DNA from: Gamarada debralockiae
Taxonomy: Eukaryota > Ascomycota > Leotiomycetes > Helotiales > Hyphodiscaceae
Assembly: GCA_002803225.1 (NCBI GenBank)
Contig: NXFV01001859.1
Location: 36,903 to 100,902 of the forward strand
Length of the DNA stretch: 64,000 nucleotides
Reading direction: 5' to 3'
Below are positions 58,379 through 64,000 of this stretch, piece by piece. Position 1 is the first letter of the stretch. Each line of letters starts with the position of its first letter. The notes under the pieces are model-generated. The model was not told where the DNA came from, searched no databases, and worked only from the letters and a program-made list of their open reading frames with translations. A program made the position numbers and the translations under genes.

Positions 58379-59317
58379 GGCTTTTTTATGAACAAGTATG
58401 CTCGGGCCTTGTTAAGCGGATACCTCTGGTGTAGGGTAGAAATCAAGTTATGCGAAATTTCGGGTATGCCGATTGAGTAGCTGGCTGGAGCGTTCTGCAC
58501 GTAATGAATGATGTGATAGTGCGTTTAATCTCTACTTTAAGTACAAAGTTTGGCGAGGAGTGCCGCGACACGACAGGCAGTGCGGTGCCTCGCTAATCAC
58601 GCCGAGGAGTCCTGCGCGGAACCCCACCATGTCGTGGAGGGTGTGGCAGAGAGTATGCATGACTACCCATTTTCTATTCCGAGCCTGAGTCTCCGAGGAG
58701 AGTAAAGTAACGTCCATCGCTTTATTATGTCCGCCGTTACCAAATCAAAACTTACACAGTCCGCATATGACACATAACCATTTGTTTTAACCTATCAAAT
58801 CAATTCAATTCAAATCGCGCGACATGAAAATCGTCTTCGATGGGCTTTTTTCTCGGTGCTTGTAGCCTATCTGCCTGAGGTTTCAGAAGCAAGGGATTGG
58901 GGGAAGGGAGGGGGGATCACCCAGCGTACCGGGCACGGATTTTAAAAACGCTCGGAAAGATCGACGGGATCCATCTAACTTCCTCGGAATATAAACCATT
59001 ACTGTGTAGTAGAGTAGGCGATAACTACAAAACCGAATTTACTTAGATCAACGATTAAATAACATCAATTTTATTAGTCACATATTAATTTCATAGGTAG
59101 ATCAAAAAAATATTTGAAGTAATTTAATATATTTATAGTTATTATCTAAGGATACATCACGTGATCATATGACAGCCTCTTCCTCTACTGTACTTTTACT
59201 CTTAACTTAGTTTTCTTGTAATAAACAGCAATCTGCGATTCTACTCATATGCGCTGTGGCAGTTAACTTAATTTGAAAAGATAAAAAGAGAAAACAAGAG
59301 CTATATATGTATATTTT
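58379..59317. other. gene-poor AT-rich flank
   Basis: 5' flank of the bHLH gene, then AT-rich DNA at 59030-59160. No gene seen. Confidence 0.5.
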
Positions 59318-59477
59318 TGTCACGACGCTGTGACGAACTTGGCAGAAAATAGACCACGTGATCATAGAATTTCCGAGATGATCATAGTCACAATGGTCTC
59401 GGGAATTCCCGAGGCCATGTGCTCTAAAATCAAAGCTAGCGTAGCCATGTGATCAACCTTCTGTCAGGTTTGTCACA
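59318..59477. repeat. LTR-like or inverted-repeat-bounded element
   Basis: Starts TGTCACGACGCTGTGACG and ends TTTGTCACA, the TG...CA form, with the start itself forming a GTCAC/GTGAC hairpin. ATATTTTTGTSAC flanks both sides in inverted orientation. The inside repeats a YATGTGATCA/CACGTGATCA motif. It may be a solo LTR remnant or a small MITE. Confidence 0.4.
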
Positions 59478-61917
59478 AAAATATTAAGATTTAGAAAGTA
59501 AGGCTTTTACTAACACATTATTTAAAGACAGAACTATAAGATACCAGAGACTTGAGACTTTATCTTTAGTTGAGTTGTTTCTAAGTCAATTAGAAAAGGC
59601 GAATGAAGTTTCACTTGGGAGAAAATGAAGACTTAAGCATGTAGTCACGTGGTTTTGTGCGATATGAAGTGAAAGGGCATTCTCTTTTTAACTCTCGAAG
59701 ACAGCTCGGAGGATCACTGTAAAGTCATCATGAAGGAAGTCCTAGGCATCTATGTAGACGCGCAATGTATCTTCAGCCTTGTAAGCTCCAGATCCAAGAT
59801 GTAACCTTTCAGGGGTCCGTCAATAGACGAGATTTTGCCGCCCTTTTGCCATTCTTGACGCACTTTCATCTACTCAAACCTGGAAACTGAAATTTGTCTT
59901 GGGACACCGACAGCAAATAAGCTTCAGAGTCAGATACACTGGTATGTGAGAGTCCGGGATGACTGCATGCATGCGCAGTTCCTTCAGCGTGCTTTGCGAC
60001 TTCATTTGTTGACTGGTTTCCTCCTTTAATTTACCGAGAAAGATTATTAAACTTGATCGCGCAAGGGGCTTCGAGTTTTAGGTTATGCACATAGGTGTGT
60101 GGCATGACTGCACGCATATGCGCAGTATTGACTTGTTCTGCTACTGATTCGATTGCCTCTCTGGCGGACAGACTTGCTCTCATGCTGTGGAGTTCCTGCT
60201 CAAATTGCTCCGCCGAAAGAGGGAATGGAAACGGAATGTCAACTGTCTAATAAGCTTAAATAATAGGTATAGAAGCCGATGACTATACGTACGGGCATTT
60301 TGAAGCGCTCAATGCTCGAGCTATCTCCTGTCAGTTTGCCCCTTTGCGAAGCGACAAGTCCTTCCGCCGAAATAGCGCACCAATGACTTGACGGCAACTA
60401 CAACTTCAAATCAGACGAATTTGAAAAGCTTATCTGATATGTGGAGAATTAGAGTGACTGCATATATGGCGGGTCTATGAGTCGTTGCTTTGCCGAAAGT
60501 GTTGTACAGTACGTCGCTTGCCTCTCCGAATCCCCGCCGAAAAGCGCCTACTCTGCCGTTTTGGACTGCATCCGCGGCCTGCATGTTGACAACGTTCAGG
60601 TTGCATGCCCGAGGTTCCAGTGATTACCTATTTGTATGCAGGTACAATATGCATGCAAGTCGCTGGATCACTGCCTCACTTCGGCGATCACGTCACGTGA
60701 TATAATAGCCACCGAAAGTGGACTCCTGAAAAGATTGGAGGCGATCAAGTAACTCACCTACGCGTTTTAAATTAGTAATTAATTGCTGCTAGTAAAAATC
60801 TCACCTTTGCCTCCCTCGCGCTCCTTTCCTTCCCATCAGGTAAACGCTAGTATAGTCACGTGATAGATCCTGCTCAGCAATCTCAACCACTGACAAAGTG
60901 CTGAGAAATAAAAACCTCCCAGAGTGAGGCAACCAGAAAGCCCCGACTTGGATCACAAATGAATAGGCAGACACCAATCGGACTTGTGTAAGCCAGCTAG
61001 GAAATAAGGGAAATTCCCAATTTTCCTTGGAGTTTTTCCTGATGGTGGGGCAAACGGGGAGCCTAACGAGGCTGATTCGTCCCAAAACGGGTGAGAAAAT
61101 GCAGGACTTCAGCTGGACCGGTATTCGTCTCTTCCAGGACTTTCCGAGGACGGATCACCAAGTCTTGGCCTAATTTATTGGTGTGACCGTGACAGAAGAT
61201 TGTAGTCATCTTGACAGTCAGGTGCTTACAGGTGAAACCATTCTGGATACTTCGTCGAGTCATCGAGGCAGATTTCATACGCCGTACTCGTAGGTCTTCG
61301 TCGGCGTGCTGGTTTTAGACACCGTAACCTTCGCGGGTTGAAGCGGGAAATAGCACGGGATGTGTATAGGTGTATACTCTAATTATCGTGTGGATCATTT
61401 TGAGGTTCCTGTTGAATCGTCCATGGCGTGGGTACCTGCGTGTGGAGGATTCTTGTCTTGGAAGGCTGAAGTCAAATTGCATCTGTACCCAACGCCGGGG
61501 TCCCCGCCAACAATCCCGAACCTCTCATGCGTCGATGATGCTGGATCATCAACATGCCATTGCGGGAACTACTGCAGAAGCTTGGGATGAGATGATGAGG
61601 TTAATAATTGGGGCAGTGGAGAAAGCTTCTTGGATAGGCTCTCAGACTCCGGTGATGCCGAGAGGCTGATGGCTGTGCATAGTCGGTAGGTTTTGGCTGG
61701 GTTTTGAGGCTGGAATGGCTTCAAAATCAAGGGGCTCGCGAGGCAGTGCAACCCGCGAAATGATGCACAAACTTTCCTGAAGCGTTGAAACTCCCACAGA
61801 CACCCGCCGCAAACTGCAGAGCTCCGTCATTTTGATGAACCGTGCATTAAACATCAATTAAACTTCGGGAAACAGACGCCTTAGAGGGCTGAAGGGGATC
61901 CAGGGAAAAGATCGTGA
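59478..61917. other. gene-poor stretch with short dispersed repeats
   Basis: No supported gene. The motif ATGACTGCATGCATGCGCAGT near 59958 recurs as ATGACTGCACGCATATGCGC near 60103, and a CCGCCGAAA motif recurs near 60210, 60366 and 60535. Minus frames at 60801-61085 (94 residues) and 61063-61278 have no motif. Confidence 0.4.
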
Positions 61918-61962
61918 GCCAGAACGTGCATGCCAGAAAGTGCATTGCCAGAACGAGCACTT
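61918..61962. repeat. three-unit minisatellite
   Basis: GCCAGAACGTGCAT, GCCAGAAAGTGCATT and GCCAGAACGAGCACT follow head-to-tail, units of 14-15 bases with one or two changes. Non-coding on present evidence. Confidence 0.7.
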
Positions 61963-63180
61963 GGTCCTGGAGGGGTCGCATTGCATCGCATCGTTGGAGT
62001 CGCATACCCGCTTCGACCAGTAGTAACAACTGGCTCGTGTCCACCGGACATTTTCCACAAAAGTCTCCTGTGTCAGTACACCACCATTTTACGAAACATC
62101 GTGGGAATGATTTGTTAGGTCTTCGAATGCCTCTTCGTGCGGGTGGTCAGGGGATTGGCATGGCCCAACTTCGCGCCGTGCCGAGCGATCAATCATACTC
62201 CCTTGCTCTTGGATTTTCTATTTCTGTGTCCCTCAAACATCTAAAAGGAACACGCAAATCCTTTACCCTCAGATAAACAATCCATGAATTTTGTTTCCCT
62301 CGTGGTTGGACATGAGAACAGTCCGTTTTCGGCTTTCTGGATTGTTAATGATGGCGTAGCTTTGTTTCAGTAGCTGGCTCCAGATTTGCTGTGCCTTCCT
62401 CCACCCCTACAAGCTTCCCTGCAGCGGCTATTCCATTGAACTCTGGCGGGAAGTGTGGCTGCTCAGCCTCGTAGGCTGTGAGAGGCTTGATGGCTCCGCT
62501 TTTCACCCCTTCAACCTTTACCACATCCGGCCATCCAAGTCCTGTGGTTCGCCCAAAATCCAAGGCCGCCCCCAAGAAAACATCCACACCCTGCCGTATG
62601 ACTACAATAACTAGGCAGACAGACCACAAGCACACAACCAGTCACGGCCTTCACATATAAACCAGATATCCTGCCCACCATTCACATCCCCTCTTCTCTT
62701 CCTCCTATCATCCTATTCAATCAATTCACACATACTTCTGCATCAACCCACACGGCGCTGGAGCCTTTCAGCTGCATCACTAGCCTGCCTTACCTCAGAT
62801 CCTAAAAAGATATTTCATATATCTATATCGAGGACCTTCTCACCGGAAATTCGCCTTCAGGAAGCCCTCGCTCATCTGATCAGTACATCACCCTGTCTCT
62901 ATTAAACCACCGACACCTACAAAACACATGTCGTCTCCATGTCTCTCGTACACCGAATAGAACCAGAAGTGCGATTACTATTTGTCCCTGACTTTGGAGA
63001 CTGACACGAACCCTTTGGGACATGGTGATATAAAGAGGTCCTAACCCCACCACAACAGTTTACAACAAGCTTTCGAACACTCGAACACACCCAAGCGTAC
63101 TAAGACCGAACATACTTCGGCATTCCAACACCGCCAAAACCAAACAGCAACCGAGCTATATATACGTTTCCGCTGCAACA
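61963..63180. other. spacer and leader of the last gene
   Basis: A minus-strand frame of 96 residues (62345-62635) starts with a hydrophobic MCLWSVCLVIVVI and has a Gly/Pro-poor remainder; no family seen. From about 62690 the plus strand is pyrimidine-rich, as expected for the promoter/leader of the next gene. A TATATATA-like site is at 63160. Confidence 0.4.
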
Positions 63181-64000
63181 ATGTGCGTCACGAACGTCTA
63201 CGTCGACCGCTACCCGAACGGGCGCGAGGTCGAATTCCGTCAGACATCTATCTGTCAATACGGACAACCAGGAAGACCATGCGCAAAGCTTTCCGTCCTC
63301 GAGAACCCTGTGCGAAACATCCAATTCGGAGAACCAACTACGCAATTCATCCTCACCCAACCCATCTTCCCATCCACCCCCCCACGATCGTCAGGTGGAT
63401 CGCACCACCGTCATTCAGTTGGGGATAGCAGCTCCGAGGAAGGCCGTCGTCGCCGGAGACTGCCTATCCTGAAACCACACCGCACCCATAAAAAAGAAAG
63501 AATCGTCATCGTCGACTCACCACCTACCCCAAGAACCCCACCACAAGTCTACAACCAAGTCTTTACTGCACCGAGTTCACCAATTGTACCACCTAGGATA
63601 GTGGATGAGAGACGCCCTCGCCCCATCATTGTTGATGAACGCCCACTCCACCGCGTAGCACGTGCCCCATCTGTCGGTGCTGTGGTAGGAGATCGCCTAC
63701 CCCGCCGTTCGCTGTCCCAAACTCGAGGAGCAAGAGTTTCATGGGACTCACCATCCACATCCCACACTTCATTCGACTTGCGTGCTGAACGCGAACGAGA
63801 GGAGCGGGCTGATAGGGAACGTCGCCGCCGGGCCCTTGAACGAGAAGAACTTGAAGCCGAGCGCGAGGAATCCAGGCGACGGGCAGACCGCATGAGGGCG
63901 CTCGATGACGAGATTAGACGTCGACCAGCTGTACCTGTTCCACCTGCGCCACTGAGACAGCGTGCGTATTTGACACCTGTCATTAATCAGTCGGAGGCAT
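63181..64000 (+). CDS. fungal conserved hypothetical protein, 5' part (cut by window edge)
   Basis: Open from ATG 63181 to the last base. It starts MCVTNVYVDRYPNGREVEFR, a start shared by a Cys-and-Tyr-rich N-terminal family seen across Pezizomycotina with no known function (CQYGQPGRPC continues it). Then come a proline/serine-rich disordered region, IIVDERP-type repeats near 150, and a strongly charged helix (REREERADRERRRRALEREE) likely to form a coiled coil. A long leader before the ATG suggests regulated expression. The C-terminus is not visible. Confidence 0.75.
   Translation, partial: MCVTNVYVDRYPNGREVEFRQTSICQYGQPGRPCAKLSVLENPVRNIQFGEPTTQFILTQPIFPSTPPRSSGGSHHRHSVGDSSSEEGRRRRRLPILKPHRTHKKERIVIVDSPPTPRTPPQVYNQVFTAPSSPIVPPRIVDERRPRPIIVDERPLHRVARAPSVGAVVGDRLPRRSLSQTRGARVSWDSPSTSHTSFDLRAEREREERADRERRRRALEREELEAEREESRRRADRMRALDDEIRRRPAVPVPPAPLRQRAYLTPVINQSEA

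Noticed and set aside
60801..61278. Minus-strand frames of 94 and 71 residues
   Set aside because: Different frames, no motif, inside a repeat-marked gene-poor stretch.
1..64000. CRISPR arrays, tRNA or rRNA genes
   Set aside because: None seen: no regular spaced repeats, and no tRNA-like arm and loop pattern that I could recognise by eye.

Overview
The window looks like nuclear DNA of a filamentous ascomycete (Pezizomycotina). Genes are split by short GT-AG introns of about 50-130 bases, sit on both strands with compact spacers, and include typical fungal families (HET, STAND N-terminal domain, Zn2Cys6, APSES, ECM14, SET9). A Leotiomycete is a guess from general protein feel only. All exon joins were worked out by hand from splice sites and reading phase.

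Left arm (1-15.3 kb): the 3' end of a HET-domain gene, a broken F-box-like gene, the decayed C-terminal half of an SNF2-type helicase, an intact epoxide hydrolase, the catalytically dead carboxypeptidase ECM14, a 1,437-residue Sec7-PH ARF exchange factor, and an orphan frameshifted STAND N-terminal domain.

Centre-left (15.4-22.6 kb): a biotin block with KAPA synthase (bioF), biotin synthase (bioB) and a fused dethiobiotin synthetase/DAPA aminotransferase (bioDA). An isochorismatase-family hydrolase is head-to-head with bioF. A 625-bp AT-rich element with terminal inverted repeats follows at 24.1-24.7 kb.

Centre (25-40 kb): a housekeeping run of HAUS3-like augmin subunit / LrgAB-like membrane protein (shared 192-bp promoter), ESS1 prolyl isomerase / RPB9 Pol II subunit (head-to-head), mitochondrial uL14 / SET9 histone H4K20 methyltransferase (head-to-head), a PAP2-family membrane enzyme and a BTB protein.

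Right arm (40-64 kb): sparse and repeat-marked. It has a relic of a small secreted protein, a short StuA-type APSES regulator, a 233-bp TA-flanked MITE, SRP72, a Zn2Cys6 regulator, a FAD oxidoreductase plus an acidic protein bracketed by two inverted pogo-like MITEs, a compact SREBP-type bHLH protein, a nearly 5-kb gene-poor stretch, and the start of a fungal hypothetical protein cut by the window edge.

No single feature clearly announces a new system. The best leads are the MITE-bracketed oxidoreductase module next to its own Zn2Cys6 gene, the short StuA, the biotin block with its hydrolase neighbour, and the decayed helicase.
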